Notes: generated by a model from the letters alone, not told the origin. DNA of 64,000 bases from Tigriopus japonicus (GCA_010645155.1 CM021312.1:13607183-13671182); one strand, 5' to 3'; positions 1 to 12,985 are shown, counted from the first letter of the stretch. Made by a program: numbers and translations.

Positions 1-519
1 CGCGCTGAAATTGATATGGGTGAAGGGATGCCTTCTTGACAGTTCTGTAGATGCTGCAGTGAATTATCAAGGCATCATTCAAAGTGCTCTTCAGCGCTTC
101 AAAGAAAGGCTGTCAATGTCATGAACGAAATCGGTTAATCTATTTGAGCCCATGTCAGACTTTAGCCCAATTAACATCCACAGGAGTACAAGCAAACAAA
201 CAAACAAACAAACAAAAGATAAAAACAGATTGCTTTCCATCACTGGTTTGAAATAGAGGCCCTCTAGTTTGAAATCGTGAGTAGCCTTTCCGCACAATCC
301 GGTCGTTCATCCAACTTTTGGCCACCCTGCTCTGAGAGCGCTGTTTTTCCGTAGCTTGGCGGTTCTCTTTCAATCTTCACAACAACAGAATCGAATCCAT
401 CAACCAACCAATCAACCAACTCCGTAATCCTTACTTCCATAAGTGGACCTTGATAACCATGCGGTTTTCTACCATCCCTGTTCTCTTTCTCCTGACTATC
501 TACTAAATCCGGGCTCAAA
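1..519. other. Upstream flank of TICRR, no gene seen
   Basis: No convincing coding exon on either strand. A (CAAA)n-type microsatellite lies at about 193-216. The last part presumably holds the TICRR promoter and 5' UTR, but I cannot place a start site. Confidence 0.6.
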
Positions 520-3500
520 ATGCCTACCCAAGTCATTTTCTTGGTGGATTTAGACTATTTGGTGCCGTTATTGCGACCGTCTTCTGATTCCGAGTCCGAT
601 TCTCCGCCGGATTTGACCACTCTGTTCGAGCGTGTCCATCGACTCATCCTGAGGATCCTGTGCTCGTTCGTCTCGTTTCAGGATGTTCATTTAGATCGAG
701 TGGAAAGTCCGCAATTTGATGTGAAAACCTTTAGCAGCACGGGATTTTTCCCGCCTTTGTGGAGTGGACGATGGGGATTCCGCGAATTCCGCGAGGAACA
801 TCTCGATTCCATGATGAATGAATTGAGTAGTCATTTCGAGCAGATCGCCGAGACTTGGTTCTGGCCCAATTCGCCGCAACCTTCCCAGTATCGGAAGCAT
901 TTGACCAATGAGAAACGCAAATGTAACGCCCATCAATGGTTCCAAGCCTTGGAGGAGATTGCGGTGAGTTGGTTTGGTTGCGAGCATTTAATCTGAAAAT
1001 AAGTAGAGTCCGAACTGGAACTTTCGTTGTTTTTTTTGTTTGTTAAAACAGTGGATTAAATGGCCGAGAACTAAGAAAACAAATGTTTAAAAAGTTGAAA
1101 CAATTGACAAATTCTTGGAATACTCAGTACTCAACTGGAGCGTCGAAATAACAAAAAAGCACCACTTTGACTTCAACAATTCAAATATTATGTTAGGCAA
1201 AGGACTAAAATAACAAGGCATGAATGTAAAATGTTTTGCCTTTTTTGTCATCTTATTGAAACGAAATTACTGGATACTAAATTTCAGGTGACAGAGGATG
1301 AAAATAGTTAAAAACGTATTTGTTTCAGCTCTTGTACGAGTGGGACCGTCCAGATTTGGAATCTCCGGTGAAGAAATTCAACGAATCGCAAATGGGCCCC
1401 AAACCGGCGGCCAATCTAGTCTACGTGCTGTCCAAGTTGCCGCATGATTCCAGTGAAATGGGCCAGTTTTTTGGTTCGTCCCGAGACCAATGGAGTTCGA
1501 GGGAAATTTTTCAACAGTTGTTTGACCGAAAAAGTGCCAAAACCCTCACCAATGTGTTCAAGGGCGATGCAGATGTGCGAGTGAACATCGTGGATACCGG
1601 ATGTTTATTTGAACCCCGGAATGGTCCCCCTTTGTACTTGGAAGCCTTTCAAAAAGCTCTTAAAACCTTCAAAGGTCAAGTGATTGACTTTCGACGAAGT
1701 TTGAAATCAGAAAATATCCCGTGTGCTCTAAACGCCTGGTTTCTCCCTCAAACCGAAGTGTTTTCGAAAACCATCGACGCTATTGCTTCTCAAGACAAGC
1801 AACATGAAACTCAAACCAGTCTCCTTGTGAAAGCTCTAGATCAAAACTTTCGAAGTGTAGCTCTTCCCATCGCAGAATCATCGAGTGCCAACACACGATC
1901 GGCCAAACGAAAATGGGCGAAATCCCCGATGAAAAAGAACAAGTTGATCCATCGATTGGAAAGGACCAAATCATCCACATCTGAAACTCGATCAGTTAGT
2001 AGTCGAGGAGCGAGTCTCATGCGTTTAGGTTCGCAAACCTTCGAGAAACGACGTCGGAGTAACAACGATGCCGATGGCGAAGATCCCAATGATCAACCAC
2101 CTGCTTCCAAAAGATCGTCCCTTCTCACGTTGGTCGAGAAGGAGGCAGATCGAGAACGAGTCAAATTGGAGGCTATGCTCAAACCTTATCACTCTCAGAG
2201 CATAGAGAGTTGTCTAAAGATGCTTTGGGAGTGTCAAGTCCAGGCTTTGAAACGAGGAGATTCTGATGGAATGTTGGTGGCTCTTGCCGAGTTAACCGTG
2301 TCCTCGCTCATGAGTTGTTTGAAAAATAATAATTCTCATGGGAATGATGGAGATGAGCCACTTCAATCCATTGAGGACGTGATCAGGCTTAATTTTTTAG
2401 TGGGACCAATACAAGTTGGACAAAGAAAAACGAGTCAAACCTCAGATGGGCGAATCCGGGACTACAAATTACAGGTAAAAATAAAGCAAATTTCGTTGCA
2501 TGGGTAATGAATGTATTGTGAGGATTTTTTTTGTTTCGGAAATTTAGGCTCTTTACCGAGTTGAACTACATCGTTGGTCGGTGAATAGCAAGGATGTTTT
2601 GGAGGAGGAAATCTTGATTCACCTCCGTCAGATCTCGATTTGGGAATCGCCGAGCGTTATGTTTCAGTTCCTTACCGAGTGTCTCACTCCCACGTATTTA
2701 CGTGATCAACCTGACCTCCTGTGCCAGATCTATGACGAGCTCAACATTGAACGACACGAATCTCTACCCCAATTATTTTCTCCTTCTAAAAGACACTGCT
2801 TGAGGTGTGTCTGAATAAAGGTTTAGGTCTCATTAAATTCGAAAAATCCTCTTGACTTCTTGACTTTTTTCAGCATTGCCCCTGTCAAAGAACCCGAATC
2901 TTCAACGATGTTTCCAACCATGGGTGCTAACTCTGATGCTTCGATTAATGGCCTTGATGAAAAACTCATGAAGATGACATCAAGAAACCAATTGGAAAAA
3001 CTGAACAAGCGTTTCGAAAATACACGAAGACAAATCAATCTGGAAAGCAAGCGGTCATCATTGCCTCGGACGAACACTAGTAAAGGTAAAATATTTCGAT
3101 GGTAGCTTCTGCAATTTTGCCAATTGGGTGAATGACATGAATCTTCTGTAGGTGCACCCAAAGACGTGGCCAAACTTGCCCGAATCCAACCAACTCGAGC
3201 CGCTTCTTTTCCTTCTTCGGAGAAGGAAGTGACCTCACAAAAGCTGCGGGCAAAACGAAATCTGTGCTTTGAAAGCGACTCACCTCCTGTGCCATCGACT
3301 TCTAACCAGAGTACAGCCTCCATTAGCTTGGTGGGGAAGAAATCTCCGAGGAAGAAGATCATTTCCACCCCAAGAAAGAAAGCCTCCCTCTCCATCCATC
3401 ATCACAAGAAGCGGTCACGTAAGCGTTTGGTTTGGTTTTGAAATCAAATAAAAGAAACTTTCACCGATTAGCCTTGATTTTGAATCCAGGTTCAGCTACC

Positions 3501-6500
3501 CTATCTAAACTGATGACACCGAGAAAGCGACATCAAATTCTAGCCCCTGAAACCCCGAGCGGGAAAGTGAAGCGAAGGCGGAAAACTGATGGGGTACTCT
3601 CTATCAAAGAATCGCCTAACGTGGAGGCTTACAAACAGCGATCGGTGATGACACCAAGACGAACTCAGGCTAGCTTGGAGTTGCGTAGTAAAGCATCTTT
3701 TTATGCCGGTAAGTGCTAGCTAGTTCTATTTGCTTACAAGTAGACGAGTATGTAAAAATCTTGATAGCACTTTAAACGAGCCTGAATTCTCCTATTGGCT
3801 CTGAGCAATATTTGTCAAAATAATTTCTCAATCTGTTAGGGTATTTTTTTGTTTGTTGCTCCAAGTCAATTTGATGATTTTACTATTTAAACACATGGGC
3901 ACTGGCCAGGAATCAAACAAAATCTACCTCAACCCAAAGAGTTTTGATGAGTTGCCTTGAAGCAGTTCAGGGTTCGTCATCCATGTTTTTAAAGCTCCGA
4001 TTCTATGATCCTGATTGTTCTTTTCTCGCAAAAAGGGATTTAACTTTCCATGCGATTAGGCGAGAAGGCTCAAAAACTGAAAATCATGTTTTTGTCTCAA
4101 GACACTGAGGTAATGCTTCCCGTTTAACTCCGGCCAAGTTCTTTTTTACTCACAAATGAATCAACCTCAAATTCCATTTTGATTCTGCTTTTCTTGGCGA
4201 ACCTTCGCAAGCTGTAAAATACCTGTAGAACAATATCCAGAAATGAGCATTGGAAATGAAAGTAATAGAGCACTTTTTACCAACCTCAAATGAATAAATA
4301 TCAATCTTTCAGGCAAAGTGTCCAGGAATTTGATGAAGGCCACCGAAAAGGTGGCGCAAACAAAGTTTGAGGCTAGTGGGTTAGTTTATCGATCACATGG
4401 AAAGAGTGCCACGAGAGGAGAGCCAAGGACCCCTCCAAGCTCGGACCAAGTTTCGAAGGATCGTCGCTCATCATGGGAAACGTTTTTCCCGCATCTTGTC
4501 AAATTTTCCCGCCCAGAAGGGCCAGCCTTTGCCGGAGATAGTCCAATAAAAAGATTAACTCCCGCTCAATCAGCAACATTCAACACTCCGACAAAAGGAC
4601 GGGAGCAAACCCCCCGAAAATCAGACTCGTCTCGGAAAGTGGCCTTCAACATGACACCCCAGGCTCCAACCCCGAAAAGCATTGGCAAAAGCAATCCGAA
4701 GGGTATTTTGAAGACGCCTCATAAAGAGGAAGAGCGTGTTGGTCCAAGCAAGATGCTATTCTTTGATACGGGAACCCCTTACAAGATGCCTGTTGATGTG
4801 AACAAGACTCCGTTGAAGATTCGAAATGAAATCGAGGTTCGAAAAAGCCCTCGTCAACTCCTTCGGTTGCATCGAGAAGGGCTCCATTCTCTAAGTCCTT
4901 CTTCGTTCCATACCCCGGAAAAGAAGAAAGAGCACGCCATTCCACATACCATAACGAGTTTGGAAAACATTGAAAATGAAAAGGATACGCATAATTCTGT
5001 TCCAACGTTGGGTTACCAAGAAAATCCACGTCGAGAACCATTACCAGTAATTCCTCCTATTCTGGATGGTGTCAAATCACAAGGTATATCTTTTACTGAC
5101 GATATGATTCAGTAATTATTATTTCAGTATTAATTTTAATTATTTTTCTTTCAGTCCTGTTTTATTCACCCACAAAGCCAACCAAGGCAAGTTTCAAAGA
5201 GTATGAGTCAGGCCCAACAACGACAATTCCTTTGCCCAGTACTCAACCAGAAAAGGAATTTCCGGAAGATTCGGAGATTAGTAATGTAGAGCTAACGTCC
5301 AGTTTGTCAAACATGGCGAAAGAGAAGCCTAAAAGAGTCTCAAGGAGCCGTATCTTTCGTCAATTGTCCAAGAGCTCCTCTAGTAGCTTCTCGGAAAATG
5401 ATTCAAGCACCATCGGGGATTTCACAGAGGAAGAAATAGTTCCCACCAATGAATCTGTGGAAGCTGCCAATTGTCAAGAAAGTGTCGGCAAAACTGATAA
5501 TGTAATCAAAGAGTGCTCCGCCGGCTTGATCTCTAAAGATCATCGGCAATTGCATATCACAATTCCCTTGGTTCGGCTATCGAAAGAAGAGCTATTGGAG
5601 AGCTATTATCAGCGAAGTGAAGAGCTTGACAATGCCCCGCTTCGCAAATCGGGAAGTGTGACTGTGACAAGTCCCATCAAAGTCGATTTGGTCAAAGACA
5701 TAACGAAGAAATCGTGCGATCGGAGACAAACAAGGCGAAGACGCAAGGCGTTGACCTTCAGTGCCGAATCATCTCCAGCAATATCCCAAAATTCGCATGA
5801 CAGGGTCATTCCAGCTTCGGTGTCCTCAAATGAGCAGTCCTCGTTTACTCTTTCTGAACGATATCCCTCAACTTGCAGTTCAATTGGTGATGAAGATATT
5901 CCAGACGAAATTCCCAAACTTGTGGTATCGCCAAGTTTGTTGAATGATTCACTGACAAAGAGCGATGCAAGTGCAAATGAAACTCCTCCAGACCTTCGAA
6001 AAGTTCGTGGTCTCCCTAAGCCCTTCAAGAACGATGCGTCTACTGGAGCCAAAAATGCGGGAAATTCTGAACAGCTTCCTCATTCGAGGGACGAGGAGGA
6101 TGTCGACTCTTCTAGAAGACCATCTCGACGACGAGTATCGGTGAATCGCTTTGGTATTGACGATATCACCTTGGAGGAGGTATTTTCATCTCCAAGCCGG
6201 AAGAAGCCTTTATCGAATGCAACTCCGTCGAAAAGTGGGCAAAAACGGATAGAACCAATGACTCCAAGTGATAAAGCCTCTCCGTTTGGTAAGAATGTGG
6301 AAGTAGTGGCCACACCTTCGCCAAAGCGTGTGAAGAAACGCCTCAAGAGCATGAGCTCGATACCAAAGCCGAGCTGCGCCTCTCGCGTTCCGGTTTGTTG
6401 GAAATTCGATGCAGATACCGAGCTTATCCAAGACATTGCCAATCTGGGAGGGAATCTCTCAACAGCCACTTCATTTTCCCCTATCCGAGGAGAGATGTGT

Positions 6501-7022
6501 TCGACAACAGATTGTCCTGCTCCTCCAAAGAGTCCGGGCAAGTTTTGGTCTGTGGCCAACATCACTCAATCTCCCCGCGGAGAGATCAAAATGAAAATCC
6601 AGAGAACAAAAAAGTTGCAAACCAATTTTGTTCAACGGCTTTCCAGAAGTGCTACCATGGAGCTCGGTGTGTCTCCAGGAAAGTTGACCAAAATGATTTA
6701 CCAAAACTCTCCATCGCCTAAACCCAAGATATCCAATATTGAGCTAGCAGTTACACCCGACAAGCTTTCGGACAAAGACGGTCCTTCATCTCACTCATTT
6801 GTCACTCCAAGAAGCTTTAGCCAAGGTAGCTCAAAGTCATCGGTCGCCGGATTTTCGCCTCTGTCTTCCATGGGCTTGTTTGATCTGACAAAATCCCCTT
6901 TGGTCATGGGGGGCAAAGCCTCTTGTGGAAGTGGATTGAACGTCCGGGAAAAAATTCCAGTTCCAAGGAACAGATCGTCTTCAAGAAAAGTCAGTAAAAA
7001 ACTTTATAACGAGCTATTGTAA
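520..7022 (+). CDS. TICRR: TICRR/Treslin homologue, replication-origin firing factor
   Basis: Eight exons: 520-963, 1329-2474, 2548-2804, 2874-3085, 3152-3418, 3490-3708, 4313-5083, 5155-7022. All junctions are GT-AG and phases agree, giving 1727 aa (human is about 1900). Treslin/Sld3 family proteins bring CDC45 to the MCM helicase in the nucleus after CDK-dependent binding to TOPBP1. The sequence shows the family signature LLYEWDRP just after the exon 1/2 junction, a conserved N-terminal region, and a helical segment around residues 470-615 (RDYKLQALYRVELHRW) matching the Sld3/Treslin CDC45-binding domain. The rest is a long, basic, disordered tail rich in SP and TP sites. T797 (APETP) and S817 (KESP) lie where vertebrate Treslin carries its two TOPBP1-binding CDK sites, and are followed by the family's ASFY motif. 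The C-terminus is a short basic conserved tail. The ATG at 520 opens the conserved domain directly. Homology is recalled, not searched. Confidence 0.92.
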
Positions 7023-7231
7023 GGATAGTTGACATTGGTTCCACTATGCCATTATTCGTGGTGCTCTTTTGATAATTATAGCTTAATGCAAGTCTTCATA
7101 TTTTTTTACCGTTCCTGTTTATCTCTAAGCTCGAAGCAAAAGTCTTTCTCCGTTGCGAAAGTCTCACTTGTGTCAGAATTCTCTGAGCTAATTTTGTTAC
7201 TCTAACTGAAGGTTAGTTTTTGTGGTTGAGC

Positions 7232-7237
7232 AATAAA
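7232..7237 (+). terminator. Poly(A) signal of TICRR
   Basis: AATAAA about 210 bp after the TICRR stop codon, followed by GT-rich sequence with a (TTTG)n run, as in a normal cleavage region. Confidence 0.6.
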
Positions 7238-7489
7238 TAAGTGCCTTTGTCTGTTTGTTTGTTTGTCAGGCAGGCAGGCACATTTAGTTAAAGGGGAAAT
7301 TCGACATCAGAGCGAGATCTCAGTCTTGCATCAAGTATCAACCTCGGCATATCAATTGTTTTCTTCCCGTCATATAACATGAGGCTCATTGTAGCAATTG
7401 ACATGGAAGAAGCACAATATTTCCGGTGCGGCAATCCTCGTAAAGAGAACAACGAAATCTCGCCCTTTTCGAGAAAATTGAATTGGACC

Positions 7490-7822
7490 ATGGAGTTGGT
7501 CGAAGTGCGCCAAAAAACGTACCAATATCATTTAGCCCTTTGTCAACCACCTTCCCCACCCAAAAAACGTTCTTGGGAACGACAGAGTTCGTCCTATGTG
7601 GAATTGGAAGCTCTACGCATCGCTCAGGAATTCGAGTTGTCCAATATGAACAACTTGAGACGACAAGGTTGCACTAGGAAGATTTCGAGAGAGGGTCCCT
7701 ATTTGTTGCTTCAACATAAAAGAGGCTTAAAACTGACCCAGAGCGGAACGAGGCAAGTCACGGAACTCAGGGTCAAGATTGGATCAGCGCTTTATTGTAA
7801 ATTATTGGAATTCTTGAGATGA
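7490..7822 (+). CDS. Small hypothetical protein (110 aa)
   Basis: I do not recognise this ORF. The ATG at 7490 has a good context (GGACCATGG) and the codon choice from there resembles neighbouring exons; an in-frame upstream ATG lies at 7379. The product is hydrophilic, with a PPSPPKKRSWER patch near the start and no signal peptide or membrane segment. It lies between the TICRR poly(A) signal and the convergent arylsulfatase gene, and its last 30 bp overlap the arylsulfatase poly(A) signal on the other strand. It could be a small gene, an exon of a longer one, or a chance ORF. Confidence 0.35.
   Translation: MELVEVRQKTYQYHLALCQPPSPPKKRSWERQSSSYVELEALRIAQEFELSNMNNLRRQGCTRKISREGPYLLLQHKRGLKLTQSGTRQVTELRVKIGSALYCKLLEFLR
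7791..7796 (-). terminator. Poly(A) signal of the arylsulfatase gene
   Basis: AATAAA on the minus strand, 39 bp beyond the arylsulfatase stop codon. Confidence 0.6.
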
Positions 7823-7834
7823 TTGACCTGTCTG

Positions 7835-10800
7835 TCAAATTTGCGTGATTTGAACATCTTCATTCTTCAATATGCGTGAAGTCCTCTGTGGACTAAAATC
7901 AAGGGTGGAAATAAACTGCTGAACTTGAATGTCGTTCCAGTCCAAACTAGCATTCGTTTTTTGAATCTCTTGCTCCTCTAAAAGAAGTTGTTCTGTCGTT
8001 TTGGGATCATAAAAATCCAGCCAATTGGTCCATGTATAATCGAAGAACTTGGGATCGGCTCGTGGATCAATAGGTTTGTTGCCAGGAGGGATAGCCGTGG
8101 CATTGAATGTGTTTAACGTCTCCTCCATCATCTTGATCACAGTGGGATATTTAAAAGCCAGATTGTTTCTCTCACATGGGTCAGCCGTGATGTTAAACAG
8201 ACAAACTTGTTGAGTTAGCTTGCAACTGGCATCGTCGTCGGATTTTGGACAATCCAAAGTAATTTGGGATCGAAGGGCGTTGATTGTAGATTCGTCCGGG
8301 ATTGGATTGCCCATCGACTCCAAAGCTTGAGCCACAAGGCTGGTCTGGACCAAAGAGACATTGTAAGAATCATTCCGTCCCGTGGGTCCGAACCATTTGT
8401 CCCATTTGCCTTTATAGGTTGAGCCTGTTTAATCAAGTTCCAAAGAATCACGCTCTTAGAATATGATATTTCAATGACCTTTCAATTACACATCACCTCT
8501 TATGAATTTCCATTCTGCGACTCTCAAGGATGCAATTGATCTCTTGTCATCTATATTATGTAGCATCAAGTTCCTAGGAGAAGGTGAGTCCTCCGAGAGT
8601 GCATCCCACAAGTTCATCCCATCAAGCATGGGTAAATCATTGGGATTGCCTCCAGCCCCTGCATAAAGGGTTGGCAACCAATCTTGAACATTCATCATTT
8701 GGTTGGAAACACGTGATTTTGTCTTGAGCAAAGGGCTCCAAATAAAACCCGCCCCTCTTACACCTCCTTCCCAAAGAGTGTCCTTGACCTGAAACCGGAA
8801 ATGGAACATAACTAGGTGGACCAAACAGTATCGGTCACGCAACCTTGATTTGAGGGGAAGGGGGCCTTTTCATTTCATTTTCGAACATTTCCCTTCCAGA
8901 AGTACTTACTCCTCTGAGAGGCCAGTTGGAGGCCCAATTCACGTCAAATCCTCCCGCTGGTCCCCCGTTGTCTGTGGTGAAGACAATGATAGAATCTTGA
9001 AGCATTTGTCTGTCTTGAAGCAATTTCACCACTCTCCCTACGGACTCGTCCAACTTGTAAAGCATTCCGGCAAATGTCCTCCGATTCTTATCGCTAATGT
9101 ACGAGAACTTTTCCACGACTTCAGTTGGTGCTTGGAGAGGTTGATAAGTGTTGGCTGAATGGACGGCCAGGTGTGCCAAATACAAGAACAAAGGTTGGCT
9201 CACATTGTGATGGTGGATTACATCGAGAGCTTCGTTCGTGAAAATGTCCGTGGCATAATTGCCAAAGTCTTCCCACGCCACACTCATATTCCGACGGAAG
9301 TCGTAGCCCCAGCCGTTCTATAAAAAGAAAGGCTAAGATAAATTACCGCACGCATGCATAGAAGCTTTCTTACGATGGTTCCACATGCATGAAATATCTC
9401 GCCCTTCCTTCCTTCCTGCCTTTTTGAAATGTGGGAAGATCAAAGAATTGAAGGACTCCCTGCTCCCTTTTCATGCTCTCCATCTTCAGAGGAGGAGGGA
9501 TTTAGTCGGTACCTTGTTCATGTTAGAATGATCGAAGTAGGCCTCCTTGCCGGTCCAATAGCCGAGATGGGATTCAAAACCCCTTTGAAGCGGCAAATAC
9601 GCGGCTCTGTGGTGTCCCAAGTGCCATTTCCCCACCATATGGGTCCGATACGATAGGGTTTGGAGGAATTGCGGTAAAATCTTATGTGTCAATGGGATGC
9701 CTTTGGGTTCAGCGGCTCCGACCACGCCGTGCTGCAAACCTGCAAACGGGTTTCCAATTGTGTTCTTAAGCACCCAATCAAGTTAATGTTAGCGCAAAAA
9801 AGAACAAAGTCATCGACTGTCAGAGATTATCCATCCAAGACAGAAATGCCAGGAAGAATCATCCTTGTGCCATGCTTTTCACTAATGACTCTGGCCTGGT
9901 TCCATCTTGCCTTTGTCAAATTCTGATGAACTTTTTCGCAACGGACCAGGCCAAAGTACTCGCCAAAGAACCACGTTCCATGTGGTCGTTTTCTCCTTGA
10001 ATGTTAGCATCGCAAACATAACCCAATAACACCGAGTTAGTTGAAAAGAACATCGGCGCGGAAGGCTACTACGAAATATTTTTTGACTCCGTACCACAGG
10101 CTGATAAAGCTCTTGTGCTGTGTGATCGTAGTAATCTTCGTGGCCCGTCCAATATCCGACATGAGAGAGAAACCCCCTCTCGGTGGGCGTGTAAGCCGCC
10201 CGATGGCTTCCCAAGTGCCATTTTCCTACCCCATGTGTGGCATAGCCCAAATTGGAAGCCAAATATTCAGGCATCAGCTTGTGAGACAAAGGTAGGGCGT
10301 AGGGAGCGGCGCCAACCAAGACGCCACTTTGCATCCCTATTGAAGGATAGGGCAATGAAGGGCAAAAGGAAGTCTCCCACGTGTTTGAAGCTCACCTGTA
10401 TGAATGGGATGAAGGCCGGTCATGAGAGCACTTCGTGAGGGTGTGCAGATTGGATTGACGTAGTAGTTGTGAAGGATTCTGCCGCTGTAGGCCAAGGCAT
10501 CGATGTTTGGAGTGGGAATCTGATTTGAACCATGAAAACCAACGTCATTCCAGCCCTAGTTGAAAAGAAATCCAATTGGATCTTATTAATTTGAGAGGCG
10601 TCCATCAATTTGTGCGTGCTTTGGTATATCCCTTGGAGGGTATAAAACCGTATGATCAAAGAGAAATTTGCATTTATTGGCTTTATCGACGATTGTTGAG
10701 AAAACGGGATGACGTCAACGATTTATTGACATATTTATGCATATTTGGCTATGACTGTGCTACACGTTGTTTAAAATTTTAGCATAGTGTGCAGTTAACG

Positions 10801-12985
10801 ATATCGAATGACAAACTGTCATCAGTGTATTTTTATTCCAAGCTTCAATAATCTAGTAAGGCTCCAGTAGGTTCCTTAGAAATAAGTCAAGACATATTTC
10901 AAATGAAACTAATTTCAGAGTTTAACCCCTTCTACATTGCGTCCTCATTGATGTTTTCAAATCATTGAAATCGGGCATGTTGTTTTTCTCAGGTTCGATA
11001 ATGGGGGATCGGACCCACGAACCCGAGCATAGATAAACAAGATGTTATGCCAACCAATTATAAAAAGTATAAAGTATACAGAAGTATCCTAAATGACATG
11101 GAATGGAGGGCAATTATTGATTGTAAGATAGATTGCAAATGGATTGTAATTATGAAAAGTACTGTTTATGAGATGCAAGTTAACAGCCATGATTTGGCCA
11201 TATCTACGCGCACTTGCAAACGTAAATTAAGGGGTGCAGATACTGTCTGGTATCTATTTTGTATCTGCTGAAAGCATTCTGGCCAAAAATACGTAAATTA
11301 AACGTATTTTTCAAATGATTAATATCTTGTCACAATCAAACCTCAATTACTGGGGAACACTTAAGGTTCGCGACCTTTAAATAAACGTTCTCTGAGGGCG
11401 TCTCAACACGCCAACGCAATGGTTAACTACGTATTTTACAAAGCGTTCGAGAGAATTCAAAGTTTGTAACAGGTCAGTCAATGGTGCCTGCCTCTCAAAA
11501 ATCAAGTTGCACGATAATTGTCAAAAACGAAATTTCCGTTAATGGTCCCTTTGCTTGGGTTAATTTCAGATTTCAGAGGCTAGTTTTTTAGACCCAAAAG
11601 TACTTAAGTACTCTAAGTCCAATCTTGAGATCGATCTTTGCGTCTAAAAAACTAGCCCCAGGGTTCTACTATTTCTCTACATACAATATTACGTTCAACC
11701 TTTCAACGTTTATGAAACCCAAATTCCATAACAGATTCCAAATAACTCTAGCATACAATATAACCGTATTTAGACCTTCTTGACAACTAGAAATCGCTTC
11801 CATGACCACTGCTTTCGTTTCCAAGTGTGGAATTTATGAAAATGTTTTGCATTTTTTATCTGGTATTTGTGTGAGGTGCGAAAAAATGCGCCAAGCTGAC
11901 TATTGATGCATTTTAGTCTAATTTAGTCTTTCTTCAACAAATATAAAAATTACGACCCATTCCCGAGTTTTGCATTCCAAAAAAATCAGTTATTTGTACG
12001 GTCTTCACGTGGCAGAATATTTTGTTGGAGAACACAGAAGTAGCAAAGAAGTTAAACAAAAGATTTTTTATTTTTTCCCCACTAATGCTCAGTAAAAACG
12101 ACATAATGTATGTTGATGATGCTGGAAGAACCCATGTTAAATCGTGAAGAGTATTCATTTAGCACAAGTTTTTTTTGGCTCACGATTCCAATTTGAGTAC
12201 ATGAAATTCCATAGGTACCGTACAAAAGGGAACAAAACCAACATGCAAAGAGCTTGGTAATCGAATATTACCTGATCCATTTTTCTATTTTGAAATTTTG
12301 CTTGCATTCTCCTTCAAAAATTGGACAGTAAGATTCAAAATCAATAATCAAATTAAGTACTTTTAGACTCGCTGACAACTTTTAGAGAAAAATAAATTGT
12401 TCCTTTGAAGGCACCACTCAGTGTTGAATATGGTTAATTTGGGGGGTGAAGCTTGTAATTTGAAAAAAAGTCCCTTATCATGTACAAAAAAAGTTTTATC
12501 TGCCCACCAAATTGATTTTTGAGTTTCAAAGCATGAACCGTACACAAACTGAACGACACAAAAGCAAAATGGCAATTTCAAGCATGATTTTCACCTTGAT
12601 CGACAAAAAAGCTGATACAAAGAACGGTCTTCCAAATTTAGTGATAACAATTTCATGCTATTTTTCAAATTTACATTCAACTTGTTAATCGAGATTGCGA
12701 ATTTACGATTACAAACACTCTAACCCATTCTGCGCTTGGAACAAGCGCTAATGGAACACAATAGTTTTTGCAGGAAGTGAATTTGGAGCTCTCTCAAGCA
12801 TAAACTTTGCATCTCATGTTTCCCATTCCATTCACAAGACCTCTTTATTTACATTTTTCACACACATTCTTGCAATGCATTCTACTCACCAAGTCGTCTG
12901 CCACAATCATAATAATGTGGGGTTGTTTGGTGGCCTCGCCAAAGCTTATGGCCACCAAAAGCATGCAAATCTGGGTCCACATCAT
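7835..12985 (-). CDS. Arylsulfatase B-like secreted sulfatase with alternative catalytic exon
   Basis: Minus-strand exons: 12985-12890, 10555-10396, then either 10336-10095 (3a) or 9739-9513 (3b), then 9317-8910, 8788-8497, 8424-7835. The product is 595 aa with 3a or 590 aa with 3b. Sulfatases hydrolyse sulfate esters; the ARSB group acts on sulfated glycosaminoglycans in lysosomes or outside the cell. The sequence shows a signal peptide (residues 1 to about 18), the metal-binding pair D30-D31 (IVADDLGWND), the formylglycine motif CTPSR with C69 as the residue converted to the catalytic aldehyde, GKWHLG in the alternative exon, FTTDNGG, and the [11 protein letters not shown] segment. All expected catalytic residues are visible, so an active enzyme is likely. 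The first intron is 2.3 kb. The start is the first of two ATGs opening the signal peptide. Substrate and exact subfamily are inferred. Confidence 0.92.
9513..9739 (-). other. Alternative exon 3b of the arylsulfatase
   Basis: 227 bp, with acceptor TTTGCAG and donor GTACCG, phase 1 to 0. It encodes GLQHGVV through HSNMNK, with MVGKWHLG and [14 protein letters not shown]. Using both 3a and 3b, or neither, would shift the reading frame of exon 4, so exactly one can be used. Confidence 0.85.
10095..10336 (-). other. Alternative exon 3a of the arylsulfatase
   Basis: 242 bp, with acceptor AATAG and donor GTACGG. It enters in phase 1 and leaves in phase 0. It encodes GMQSGVL through [10 protein letters not shown], with GVGKWHLG and [14 protein letters not shown]. 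It is homologous along its length to exon 3b, which lies 355 bp downstream and has the same entry and exit phases. Confidence 0.85.
11578..11657. repeat. 80-bp element with perfect 16-bp inverted ends
   Basis: The arms GGCTAGTTTTTTAGAC (11578-11593) and its exact complement (11642-11657) enclose 48 bp containing AAGTACTTAAGTACTC. It lies in intron 1 of the arylsulfatase. It may be a tiny foldback or MITE remnant; no clear target duplication was found. Confidence 0.55.

Noticed and set aside
10980..11035. GGTTCGA-like B-box resembling a tRNA
   Set aside because: No cloverleaf can be drawn around it.
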